Positions 1-6,767 of a stretch of DNA of 10,689 nt are shown here, in pieces (the first letter of the stretch is position 1; each line of letters begins with the position of its first letter). The notes below the pieces were generated by a model. That model did no database searches and was not told where the DNA came from. It saw only the letters and a program-made list of their open reading frames with translations. The stretch is from Verrucomicrobiota bacterium (GTDB lineage Bacteria > Verrucomicrobiota > Verrucomicrobiia > Opitutales > Opitutaceae): NCBI GenBank assembly GCA_023446865.1, contig JAEXPL010000304.1, forward strand, positions 1-10,689, written 5' to 3'. The position numbers were made by a program, and so were the translations under genes.

Positions 1-213
1 ACCTACCCCCGCCGCATCCGTATCGGGCAGGTGCTCACGATTCCCGGCGCCGGCGCCGCCCGGGCGGCCATGCCGCCCCCTTCGCTCGTGCCGGAGGTCG
101 AGATCGCACCGGTCGCCCCCGTCGAGCCGGTCGGCGGCGAGAGCGCCATGGATGCCCCGGTGATCCGGGTCGACGAGCCGCCGCCGGCCGTGCCCGCGCC
201 GCAGGTCTACTGA
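1..213 (+). CDS. LysM-domain protein, 3' end only
   Basis: The reading frame is open from base 1 and stops at TGA 211-213, so only the last 70 residues are visible. They begin TYPRRIRIGQVLTIPG, which matches the end of a LysM repeat (the usual 'I.vGQ.L.IP' ending), a fold that binds peptidoglycan or chitin glycan. After it comes a tail of about 50 residues rich in Pro, Ala, Val and acidic residues, ending in PAPQVY, which looks disordered. The gene lies 19 bases upstream of ftsW on the same strand and is probably part of the same transcript, which fits an envelope protein that binds the wall. Upstream domains (signal peptide, further LysM repeats, a possible catalytic domain) are outside the window, so its exact role cannot be stated. 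The LysM assignment rests on about 14 residues. Confidence 0.6.
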   Translation, partial: TYPRRIRIGQVLTIPGAGAARAAMPPPSLVPEVEIAPVAPVEPVGGESAMDAPVIRVDEPPPAVPAPQVY

Positions 214-232
214 GTTCCGAACCTTCCGCCCT

Positions 233-1426
233 GTGTCCTCGCCGCCGCCCGTGTCCACCTCCGCCACCGCTACCGCTCCCGAGCCCGCCGCACCGCGCTT
301 TTCGCTGCAGTTCCACCCCGTGTGGATCGTGCTGATCTGCGCGGTGGCGTTGTCGATCCTCGGGCTGACCATCCTGTTCAGCAGCACGATCGCGAAGGGC
401 GCGGACCCGTTGTTCTTCCTGAAGCGGCAGCTGATCTGGCTCGCGGTGTCGGTGGTGCTCGGCTGGGTGGTGAGCCGCATCGACCTCGAGCGGGCCCGCG
501 GCTTCGCGTGGATCATCGCCGGGGTGGCGCTTGTGGCGTTGCTTGGCGTGCTCATCCCGGGCATCGGCCGCACCGTCAACGGCGCGCGCCGCTGGGTGGA
601 CCTCGTCGTCATGCGCGTGCAGCCCTCGGAGTTCGCGAAACTCGCGATGGTGTTCGCGCTGGCGCACTACTGCGGCATCAACCAGCGGCACATGGCCACG
701 CTCAAGCGCGGCTTCGTCATCCCGTGCGCGGGCATCGGCCTGTTCGCGCTGCTCATCATTGCCGAGCCGGACTTCGGCACCACCGCCCTCACCGGAGTCG
801 TGGGCTTCATCATGCTCTACCTCGCCGGGGCGCGCCTGCGCTACATGGTGCCCACCGTGCTCGCCGGGGTGACCGCCTTCTCCCTCGCCGTCTGGCACGA
901 CCCGGTGCGGTTCGGCCGCATCACCGCGTTCCTGGATGTCGAGGGCAACCGGTCCGATGGCGCGTATCAGCTCTGGCAGGCCATCCTGGCCTTCGCCTCC
1001 GGCGGCGTCGAGGGCGTGGGCCTCGGCAACGGCCGGCAGCAACTGGCCTTCCTGCCCGAGGCGCACACCGACTTCATCTTCGCCGTCGTCGGCGAGGAGC
1101 TCGGACTCTGGGCGACCCTCGGGACGGTCGCGCTCTTCGCGGTCCTGTTCGCGGCCGGGCTCGCGCACCTGCGCCGCGCCCCCAATCTCTTTGGCTACCT
1201 GCTCGTGGCCGGCTCGCTCCTCCTGCTCGCGCTCCAGTCGATCATTAACCTCGGGGTCGTCACCGGTTCGCTGCCGACCAAGGGCATGTCGATGCCGTTT
1301 ATCTCCTACGGCGGTTCGAACCTGCTGTTGATGGGCTTCATCGTCGGCCTGTTCTTCAACACCCGCCGCGCGTGGAGCCGGCCGAACCTCGCGCCGAGCC
1401 GCGCGTTGATGGAGGTGAGCGCGTGA
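233..1426 (+). CDS. ftsW: Septal peptidoglycan glycosyltransferase FtsW (SEDS family)
   Basis: This 397-residue integral membrane protein polymerises lipid II into glycan strands at the division site, working with a class B PBP. It has a roughly 28-residue Ala/Pro/Ser/Thr-rich cytoplasmic N-terminus, then about ten hydrophobic segments, as usual for SEDS proteins. SEDS motifs are clear: ARRWVDL (119-124 region), QPSEFAKL (PSE at 131-133), PEAHTDFIFAVVGEELG (from 275) and ISYGGSNLL (357-365). Asp280 in HTDF matches the catalytic Asp of E. coli FtsW/RodA. Position next to murG and upstream of ftsQAZ favours FtsW over the paralogue RodA. The start is GTG 233, with a second in-frame GTG at 251; neither has a Shine-Dalgarno, so the first few residues are uncertain. 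The stop overlaps the murG start by 4 bases. Confidence 0.95.
   Translation: MSSPPPVSTSATATAPEPAAPRFSLQFHPVWIVLICAVALSILGLTILFSSTIAKGADPLFFLKRQLIWLAVSVVLGWVVSRIDLERARGFAWIIAGVALVALLGVLIPGIGRTVNGARRWVDLVVMRVQPSEFAKLAMVFALAHYCGINQRHMATLKRGFVIPCAGIGLFALLIIAEPDFGTTALTGVVGFIMLYLAGARLRYMVPTVLAGVTAFSLAVWHDPVRFGRITAFLDVEGNRSDGAYQLWQAILAFASGGVEGVGLGNGRQQLAFLPEAHTDFIFAVVGEELGLWATLGTVALFAVLFAAGLAHLRRAPNLFGYLLVAGSLLLLALQSIINLGVVTGSLPTKGMSMPFISYGGSNLLLMGFIVGLFFNTRRAWSRPNLAPSRALMEVSA
1411..1417 (+). promoter_or_regulatory. Ribosome binding site of murG
   Basis: GGAGGTG at 1411-1417 lies 5 bases upstream of GTG 1423. It fixes the murG start at 1423, although the frame stays open further upstream. It sits inside the end of ftsW, so murG translation is likely coupled to that of ftsW. 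Confidence 0.8.
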
Positions 1427-2529
1427 GCCGCTTCCTCGTCGCCTGCGGCGGCACCGGCGGTCACCTCGCCCCCGGCATCGCCCTCGCCGAGGGCCTGGTC
1501 GCCCGCGGCCACGAACCCCACCTCCTGATCTCGCACAAGCAGATCGACGCCAAGCTCGTCGAGAAATACCCGTGGCTGAAGGTGGCCCGCATCCCCGCCG
1601 CGCCGCTCACCGCCAACCCGGTCGGCTTCGCACGCTTCCTCTGGCAGCAGAGCGCCGGCTTCGCCTTCGGGCTCGAACAGCTCCGGCAGGTGCGGCCTGC
1701 CGCCGTGATCGGCTTCGGCGGTTTCACCACCGCCAGCATCGTGTTGGCTGCCCGGATGCGCCGGGTGCCGGTCGCGTTGCATGAGGCCAACCGGGTCCCG
1801 GGCCGCGCCGTCCGGCTCCTCAGCCGCCTCGCGAAACGCGTCTATCTTCCCCCGGGCGTGCGACTCAGCCGCGCCCGCGGCGGCACGGTGCGGGCGCAGG
1901 GCCTGCCCGTGCGCCACGAGTTCCAGCGGCTGCCCCGGGCGGCGGCACTGGCCGAGCTGCAGATCGAGCCCGCCCGCCGGCTCGTCGCCGTGCTCGGCGG
2001 CAGCCAGGGCGCGACCGCCCTCAACGACTGGGCTGAGCAGAACCTCGAGTTGCTCGCGCTCGAGGGCGTGCAGGTCGTCTGCGTCTGCGGCCCCGGCAAG
2101 CGCACCGCGCGCGAGGAGCGCACCCTGCGTACCCGCGATGGCGCCACGGTGAAGTCGTACTTCGTCCCGTTCTGCGACCGCATGGCGGCGCTGCTCTCCT
2201 GCGCCGACCTCGTCGTCTCCCGCGCCGGCGCCGGCACGCTCGCCGAGTTGGCGCGCATCGGCACGCCGGCCGTGCTCGTCCCGTTCCCGCACGCGGCCGA
2301 CAACCACCAGGCGGCCAATGCGCAGTTCTTCGAGCAGCAGGGCGGCGGCTTGGTCGTCGACCAGCGCTTCGTCTCCGGTCTCCTCAAGGAGGTGCTCGAC
2401 CTCGTCTCCAACGACTGGTTGCTCGGCAAGTTCCGCGACAACCTGCAGCGCATCGACCAGGAGAACTCGCTCGACGCCATGATCGACGACCTGCTCGCCC
2501 TCGCCGCGACCGCGCCCGCCTCGGCATGA
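1423..2529 (+). CDS. murG: Undecaprenyl-PP-MurNAc-pentapeptide GlcNAc transferase MurG
   Basis: MurG transfers GlcNAc from UDP-GlcNAc to lipid I to make lipid II on the inner face of the cytoplasmic membrane. The product is 368 residues, normal for the family, with the two Rossmann-like lobes of GT-B enzymes. The N-terminal lobe carries the glycine loop GGTGGHLAPG (9-18), GFGGFTTAS (97-105) and HEANRVPG (120-127). The C-terminal UDP-GlcNAc lobe carries GGSQGA (192-197) and SRAGAGTLAELARIGTPAV (266-284), followed by VPFPHAADNHQAANA, matching the family's 'VPF.H....Q..NA' segment. GTG 1423 is chosen because a good ribosome binding site lies 5 bases upstream and the protein then starts right before the glycine loop; a longer reading from 1372 only adds an implausible 17-residue tail. 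Its stop overlaps the next start (ATGA). Confidence 0.95.
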   Translation: MSRFLVACGGTGGHLAPGIALAEGLVARGHEPHLLISHKQIDAKLVEKYPWLKVARIPAAPLTANPVGFARFLWQQSAGFAFGLEQLRQVRPAAVIGFGGFTTASIVLAARMRRVPVALHEANRVPGRAVRLLSRLAKRVYLPPGVRLSRARGGTVRAQGLPVRHEFQRLPRAAALAELQIEPARRLVAVLGGSQGATALNDWAEQNLELLALEGVQVVCVCGPGKRTAREERTLRTRDGATVKSYFVPFCDRMAALLSCADLVVSRAGAGTLAELARIGTPAVLVPFPHAADNHQAANAQFFEQQGGGLVVDQRFVSGLLKEVLDLVSNDWLLGKFRDNLQRIDQENSLDAMIDDLLALAATAPASA

Positions 2530-4865
2530 CCGGCCCCCTCCAGCTCGCTCCGCTCTTCGGCCGCCCTGTGCGGCACTGCCACCTCGTCGGGGTGGGCGGC
2601 GCGGGCATGACACCGCTCGCCATGCTCCTGGCGCAACGCGGCTGGTCCGTGTCCGGCGAGGACGACGGTCTCACCGCCGCCGCGCAGCGTTGGCTGGAAC
2701 AGGCCGGCGTTGCACTCGGTGCTTCCGGCGCCGTGCCGGCCGCGACCGACCTGCTGGTCTATTCCTCCGCGATCGCCGCGTCGCATCCGGCGCGCGTCGC
2801 CGCCACCGCTCTCGGGTTGCCGCAGGTGCGCCGTGGAGAACTGCTCGCCGAACTTCTGCGCGACCGGAAATTGATCGCGGTCGTCGGCGCCCACGGCAAG
2901 ACGACCACCACCGGTCTGCTCATCACCGCGCTGCGGCGCGCCGGTTTCGGCGCTGGCTGGCTGCTCGGCGGTCTCTTCCAGGACGACCGCGTGCCTCCGG
3001 CCGCCGCCGACGAGAACGGCTGGGTCGTGGCCGAGATCGACGAGAGCGACGGCACGATCGACCGCTTCGCGCCGGAGATCACCGTCGCCACCAATCTCGA
3101 CTGGGACCACCCCGACTACTACCGCCAGATCGGCGACCTCGAGGCGACCTTCGCCGCGCTCTTCTCCCGCACGCGTTCGGCGATCTACGTGAATCCGGCG
3201 TGCGCGCTCTCCGCCCGGCTCGCGGGCCGTGGCTTCACGGCGCGGGTACACCGGTTCGGCTTCGAGGGTGAGTTCGCCGTGCGCATCGCCGGTTTCGTCG
3301 ACGGCCGCCAGCTGCTCGACCTGGCGCCCGCCTTTGGCGCGTCGCGCGCGCGCGTCCGTGCCGGCGGAGATTTCAACGCCCTCAACGCCGCGGCGGCACT
3401 GGCGGTATGCGTCCAACTCGGCGTGCCGGTCACGCCCGATCTATTGGCCGACTATCCCGGCGTGAAGCGTCGCCAGGTCGTGCTGCTCGAGACCGAGAAA
3501 CTCCAGGTCATCGAGGACTACGCCCATCATCCGACGGAGATCGCCGCGCTCATCGGCGGCATGCGTCGCCTGCCGCACAAGCGCCTGCTCGTGGCCTTCC
3601 AGCCGCACCGCTTCAGTCGCACCGCGCGCTTCAAGGCCGACTTCGCCCGCGCGCTCCTCGGCGCCGACGAACTCGTTCTCCTCGATGTCTACGCCGCGAG
3701 CGAGCAGCCGATCGCCGGCGGCACCACGGCCGACATCTACGCGGAGCTGGCGCGGGGCGGCTCCGGCACGCGCGTCCATTATCTGCCCGGCGACCGCGCC
3801 GGCTTTCTCCGCTTGCTGCGCGAACGCGTGCGCGACGGCGATCTCGTGCTCTTTGTCGGCGCGGGGGACATCGACCAGTGCGCGGCGGAGTTCGTGCGCG
3901 AACTGCAGGGCGAGGTGGCGCAGCAGGCACGCTGGCTCGAGTGCGCGACGGCGTTGCGCGCGGCGTTGTCGCCGGAAACCAAGATCACCGAGAACGAGGC
4001 GCTGGGCCCGAAGACGACGATGCGCGTCGGCGGCCCGGCGCGCTACTACGCGGAGCCGGCCAACGAGGCCGACCTCGCCACCTTGTTGCGCGAGACGCAC
4101 CGCCGCCAGCTGCCGGTGCTGTTGCTCGGCCGCGGCTCCAATCTCCTCGTGCCGGACGAAGGCGTCGACGCGCTCGTCATCCGGTTGGCCGGGCGCGAGT
4201 GGCAACGTTTCGACCTGCGGCCCGACGGTCGCGTCGAGGTCGGCGCGGGCCTGCGGTTGAAGGAACTCTGCGGCCTCGCCGCGGCGCGCGGCCTGCGCGG
4301 TTTCGAGTTTCTCGAGGGCATCCCCGGCACGCTCGGCGGCGCGTTGCGCATGAACGCCGGGGCGATGGGCGGCTGGATGTTCGATCTGGTCGACGCAGTG
4401 CGCCTTGCGCTGCGCGATGGCACGGTGCGCACGCTCCGGCGGCATGAGTTGCATGTCGCGTATCGGGACTGCCGGGAGCTGGCGGACGCGGTGGCGGTGG
4501 GCGCCGTGCTGCGGCCGATTTCCGCCGGGGTGCCGACGGGCGAGATCCAGGCGCAGATCGCGGCGTTCCAGACGCGGCGCCAGGCCACGCAACCGCGGGA
4601 CCCGAGCGCCGGTTGCATGTTCAAGAATCCGCCCAACGACTCCGCCGGCCGCCTGATCGACGCGCTCGGCCTCAAGGGCGAGCGGGTGGGCGACGCCGAG
4701 GTCTCGCCGATCCACGCCAATTTCATTGTCAACCGCGGCCAGGCCACCGCCGCCGACGTCATCGCGCTCATGCGGCGCGTGCGTGAGCGGGTGAAGGCGG
4801 CGCACGGCATCGAGCTCGAGCCCGAGGTGCTGCTCTACGGCCGCGAGTGGAGGGACGTCTTGTGA
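2526..4865 (+). CDS. murC-murB: Bifunctional UDP-MurNAc:L-Ala ligase / UDP-GlcNAc-enolpyruvate reductase (MurC-MurB fusion)
   Basis: One 779-residue frame joins two cytoplasmic enzymes. Residues about 15-460 are MurC, which adds L-Ala to UDP-MurNAc using ATP: GVGGAGM (22-28), P-loop GAHGKTTTT (121-129), EIDESD (170-175), NLDWDHPDYY (190-199), EDYAHHPTE (330-338), FQPHRFSRT (358-366) and GAGDI (445-449). Residues about 486-779 are MurB, the FAD enzyme that makes UDP-MurNAc: MRVGGPARYY (499-508), GRGSNLLV (535-542), GIPGTLGGA (598-606), MNAGAMGG (609-616), AYRDC (645-649), PSAGCMFKNP (693-702) and LEPEV (764-768). MurB makes the MurC substrate, so the fusion links successive steps, in reverse order along the chain. 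About 25 residues link the domains. MurB looks type II. Odd points: the usual catalytic Ser of SAGS is Cys697, and the His of GxHN in MurC is Phe283. ATG 2526 overlaps the murG stop; no Shine-Dalgarno is seen. Confidence 0.95.
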   Translation: MTGPLQLAPLFGRPVRHCHLVGVGGAGMTPLAMLLAQRGWSVSGEDDGLTAAAQRWLEQAGVALGASGAVPAATDLLVYSSAIAASHPARVAATALGLPQVRRGELLAELLRDRKLIAVVGAHGKTTTTGLLITALRRAGFGAGWLLGGLFQDDRVPPAAADENGWVVAEIDESDGTIDRFAPEITVATNLDWDHPDYYRQIGDLEATFAALFSRTRSAIYVNPACALSARLAGRGFTARVHRFGFEGEFAVRIAGFVDGRQLLDLAPAFGASRARVRAGGDFNALNAAAALAVCVQLGVPVTPDLLADYPGVKRRQVVLLETEKLQVIEDYAHHPTEIAALIGGMRRLPHKRLLVAFQPHRFSRTARFKADFARALLGADELVLLDVYAASEQPIAGGTTADIYAELARGGSGTRVHYLPGDRAGFLRLLRERVRDGDLVLFVGAGDIDQCAAEFVRELQGEVAQQARWLECATALRAALSPETKITENEALGPKTTMRVGGPARYYAEPANEADLATLLRETHRRQLPVLLLGRGSNLLVPDEGVDALVIRLAGREWQRFDLRPDGRVEVGAGLRLKELCGLAAARGLRGFEFLEGIPGTLGGALRMNAGAMGGWMFDLVDAVRLALRDGTVRTLRRHELHVAYRDCRELADAVAVGAVLRPISAGVPTGEIQAQIAAFQTRRQATQPRDPSAGCMFKNPPNDSAGRLIDALGLKGERVGDAEVSPIHANFIVNRGQATAADVIALMRRVRERVKAAHGIELEPEVLLYGREWRDVL
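4849..4854 (+). promoter_or_regulatory. Ribosome binding site of ddl
   Basis: GGAGGG at 4849-4854, inside the last codons of murC-murB, lies 7 bases before GTG 4862. It decides the ddl start in favour of 4862 over an upstream in-frame GTG at 4847, which would overlap the site itself. Confidence 0.8.
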
Positions 4866-5776
4866 AACAACCCATTGTTGCAGTTTTGTCCGGCGGCACG
4901 TCGCGCGAGCGCGAGGTGTCGCTCCGTTCCGGAGCCAATGTCGCCGCCGCCGCGGCGACCCTGTACCCGACCGTGCTTTGCCAGGTCGACGCCGAGGCGA
5001 TTCCCGCCGGGCTCGACCCGCGGACCCACGTCGTGCTCTCCACGTTGCACGGCACGTTCGGCGAGGATGGCGGCATGCAGCGGCTGCTCGAGGCCGCGGG
5101 CTTCGCGTACTCCGGTTGCGACGCGCGCTCCAGCGCGGTGACGATGGACAAGTCCGAGACCAAGGCCCGCGCGGCCAAGGTGGGCGTGCCGGTGGCGGAG
5201 GGCGTGGCGTTCGACGCCGCGAACGCGCCGCTGGCCGCCGAGCTCGCCGCGCGCCTCGGCCACGAGGTCGTGATCAAGCCCAACAACGAGGGCAGCAGCG
5301 TGGGGCTGAAGCTCTGCTCCGGCCTCGACGAGATCGGCGCCGCCCTCGGCGCGCTCGCGCCCGGCCGGTGGCTGGCCGAGCGGCGTATCCGAGGCACGGA
5401 GCTAACGGTCGGCCTGCTCGCCGGCCGCGCGATGGGCGTGGTCGAGATCGCGCCGAAGGTGGGCGTGTACGACTACACCAACAAGTACACCAAGGGGAAC
5501 ACCGAGTACTTCGCGCCCGCGCGCATCGCCCCCGGCGCGGCGACGGCCATCCAGCGTTTCGCCGAGGCGGTGTTCGCCGCGTGCGACTGCCGCGATTTCG
5601 CGCGCGCGGACTTTCTCCTGACCTCTGAAGGGCAGCCCTTTTTCCTCGAAATCAACACCCTGCCGGGCATGACTGATACCAGTCTGCTCCCCCTGAGCGC
5701 GAAGTGCGTCGGCCTCGGCTACGCCGCGCTCGTCGGTGAGATGCTCGCGCCGGCGTTCCGGCGGTTCCGGCAGTAG
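4862..5776 (+). CDS. ddl: D-alanine--D-alanine ligase
   Basis: Ddl joins two D-Ala molecules with ATP in the cytoplasm, giving the dipeptide that MurF adds to the stem peptide. The product is 304 residues, typical of DdlB, with an ATP-grasp fold. Visible motifs are SGGTSREREVSL (10-21), containing the Glu that binds the first D-Ala; HGTFGEDG (63-70); IKPNNEGSSVGLK (138-150), the nucleotide and serine loop; YDYTNKYTKGNTEYFAP (203-219), the omega loop with its tyrosines; RADFLL (248-253); and FLEINTLPGMTDTSLLP (261-277) with metal ligands Glu263 and Asn265. All key residues appear present. The start overlaps the murC-murB stop by 4 bases (GTGA) and has its own ribosome binding site. Its place between murB and ftsQ is the classical ddlB position. 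Confidence 0.95.
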   Translation: MKQPIVAVLSGGTSREREVSLRSGANVAAAAATLYPTVLCQVDAEAIPAGLDPRTHVVLSTLHGTFGEDGGMQRLLEAAGFAYSGCDARSSAVTMDKSETKARAAKVGVPVAEGVAFDAANAPLAAELAARLGHEVVIKPNNEGSSVGLKLCSGLDEIGAALGALAPGRWLAERRIRGTELTVGLLAGRAMGVVEIAPKVGVYDYTNKYTKGNTEYFAPARIAPGAATAIQRFAEAVFAACDCRDFARADFLLTSEGQPFFLEINTLPGMTDTSLLPLSAKCVGLGYAALVGEMLAPAFRRFRQ

Positions 5777-5792
5777 CAAACCCTTTCATTCC

Positions 5793-6767
5793 ATGGCCAA
5801 GGCAAAGCCCGAGAAGAACACCTCCGAGGAGCGCTCCTGGCGCGACCTCGACCAGAACGTGAACCCGCGCAAAATGTCGGTCCAGGGCCGGAAGCGCTTC
5901 GCGTTCGCCGCGCTCAACACCGCGCTCATCGCCGCCATGGTCGCCGGAGCGGGGTGGGGCGGGTACGAGATCCTCGCGACCATCACCAGCGACACCGCCG
6001 CGTTGCGCGATCCGGCCGGCGCCGCGCCGCTGCGCGAGATTGTCGTCGTCAACGACGCCGACGGCGTGCTCGACCAGGAGTGGGTCGAGCGCACGATCCA
6101 GGTCGCCAAGGGCACGCCGCTCATGGAGATCGACCTCTTCCAGCTGCGCACGCGCCTGCTCGCCACGCCGCAGGTGAAGGCGGTCGACATTCGTCGCGAC
6201 TTCCCGGGCACGCTCACTGTCACCCTGCGCGAGCGCCTGCCGATCCTGCGCGTCAACGTCCAGACGCCGTCCGGCCAGCCGAGCACGCTGCTGGTTGCGC
6301 GCGATGGCGTCGTCTTCGCCGGCCAGGGCTACGAATCCTCGCGCCTGATCGGACTGCCTTACCTCGACGGCGTGCGCCTCTCCCACAACATCTACGGCGG
6401 CTTCCGTCCGGTCGAGGGCATGGAGGACGTCGCCAACCTGCTCCAGGCCGCGCAGAACGCCGCGCCGCTGCTCTACGCCGACTGGAAGGTCGTGAACCTC
6501 TCCCGCTATTCGCTCTACGGCGAGATCCTCGTCAAGACCCGCCGCATCCCGGAGATCGTGCTCAGCCGGAAGATTGATTTCACGCAGCAGCTCGCCCGCC
6601 TTGACTACATCGCCGACTACGCACGCACTCAGCCCGAGGCCGTCGTGCAACGGGTCGATCTCTCGCTCGGCGGCGACGTGCCTGTGGCGTTCGACAACGC
6701 CGACTCCCGTCTTCTTCCCGCTTCCTCCGTCAAACCTTCCGCTTCGCGCACCCGTCGTGATCTCTAA
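5793..6767 (+). CDS. ftsQ: Cell division protein FtsQ
   Basis: FtsQ is a bitopic inner membrane protein that connects early and late divisome proteins (FtsB/FtsL in E. coli). The 324-residue product fits: a charged cytoplasmic N-terminus (1-35), one hydrophobic helix (about 36-57), then a POTRA domain (about 79-150) with the typical run GTPLMEIDLFQLRTRLL (107-123), VKAVDIRRDFPGTLTVTLRERLP (from 128), followed by the beta domain. Primary sequence is weakly conserved in this family, so the call rests on the topology, the POTRA signature and the position between ddl and ftsA. ATG 5793 is chosen as the first start after the ddl stop (16-base gap) giving a normal N-terminus; it has no clear Shine-Dalgarno. 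The C-terminal 25 residues are Ser/Pro/Arg-rich and probably unstructured. The stop overlaps the ftsA start region by 11 bases. Confidence 0.9.
   Translation: MAKAKPEKNTSEERSWRDLDQNVNPRKMSVQGRKRFAFAALNTALIAAMVAGAGWGGYEILATITSDTAALRDPAGAAPLREIVVVNDADGVLDQEWVERTIQVAKGTPLMEIDLFQLRTRLLATPQVKAVDIRRDFPGTLTVTLRERLPILRVNVQTPSGQPSTLLVARDGVVFAGQGYESSRLIGLPYLDGVRLSHNIYGGFRPVEGMEDVANLLQAAQNAAPLLYADWKVVNLSRYSLYGEILVKTRRIPEIVLSRKIDFTQQLARLDYIADYARTQPEAVVQRVDLSLGGDVPVAFDNADSRLLPASSVKPSASRTRRDL

Noticed and set aside
35..1168. Long open frame on the minus strand across ftsW (377 residues)
   Set aside because: It lies opposite a clear ftsW, its product is low-complexity Arg/Glu/Gly/Ala/His, and it has no recognisable domain. 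High GC with biased third positions produces such frames.
1842..3416. Long open frame on the minus strand across murG and murC (524 residues)
   Set aside because: It is opposite two unmistakable enzymes and its translation is Arg/Ala/Gly-rich without motifs.
3900..3990. MurC-MurB fusion as a sequencing error joining two genes
   Set aside because: The linker is continuous, has no hint of an internal start with a ribosome binding site, and both halves keep one frame. Fusion is also recalled for other Verrucomicrobiota.
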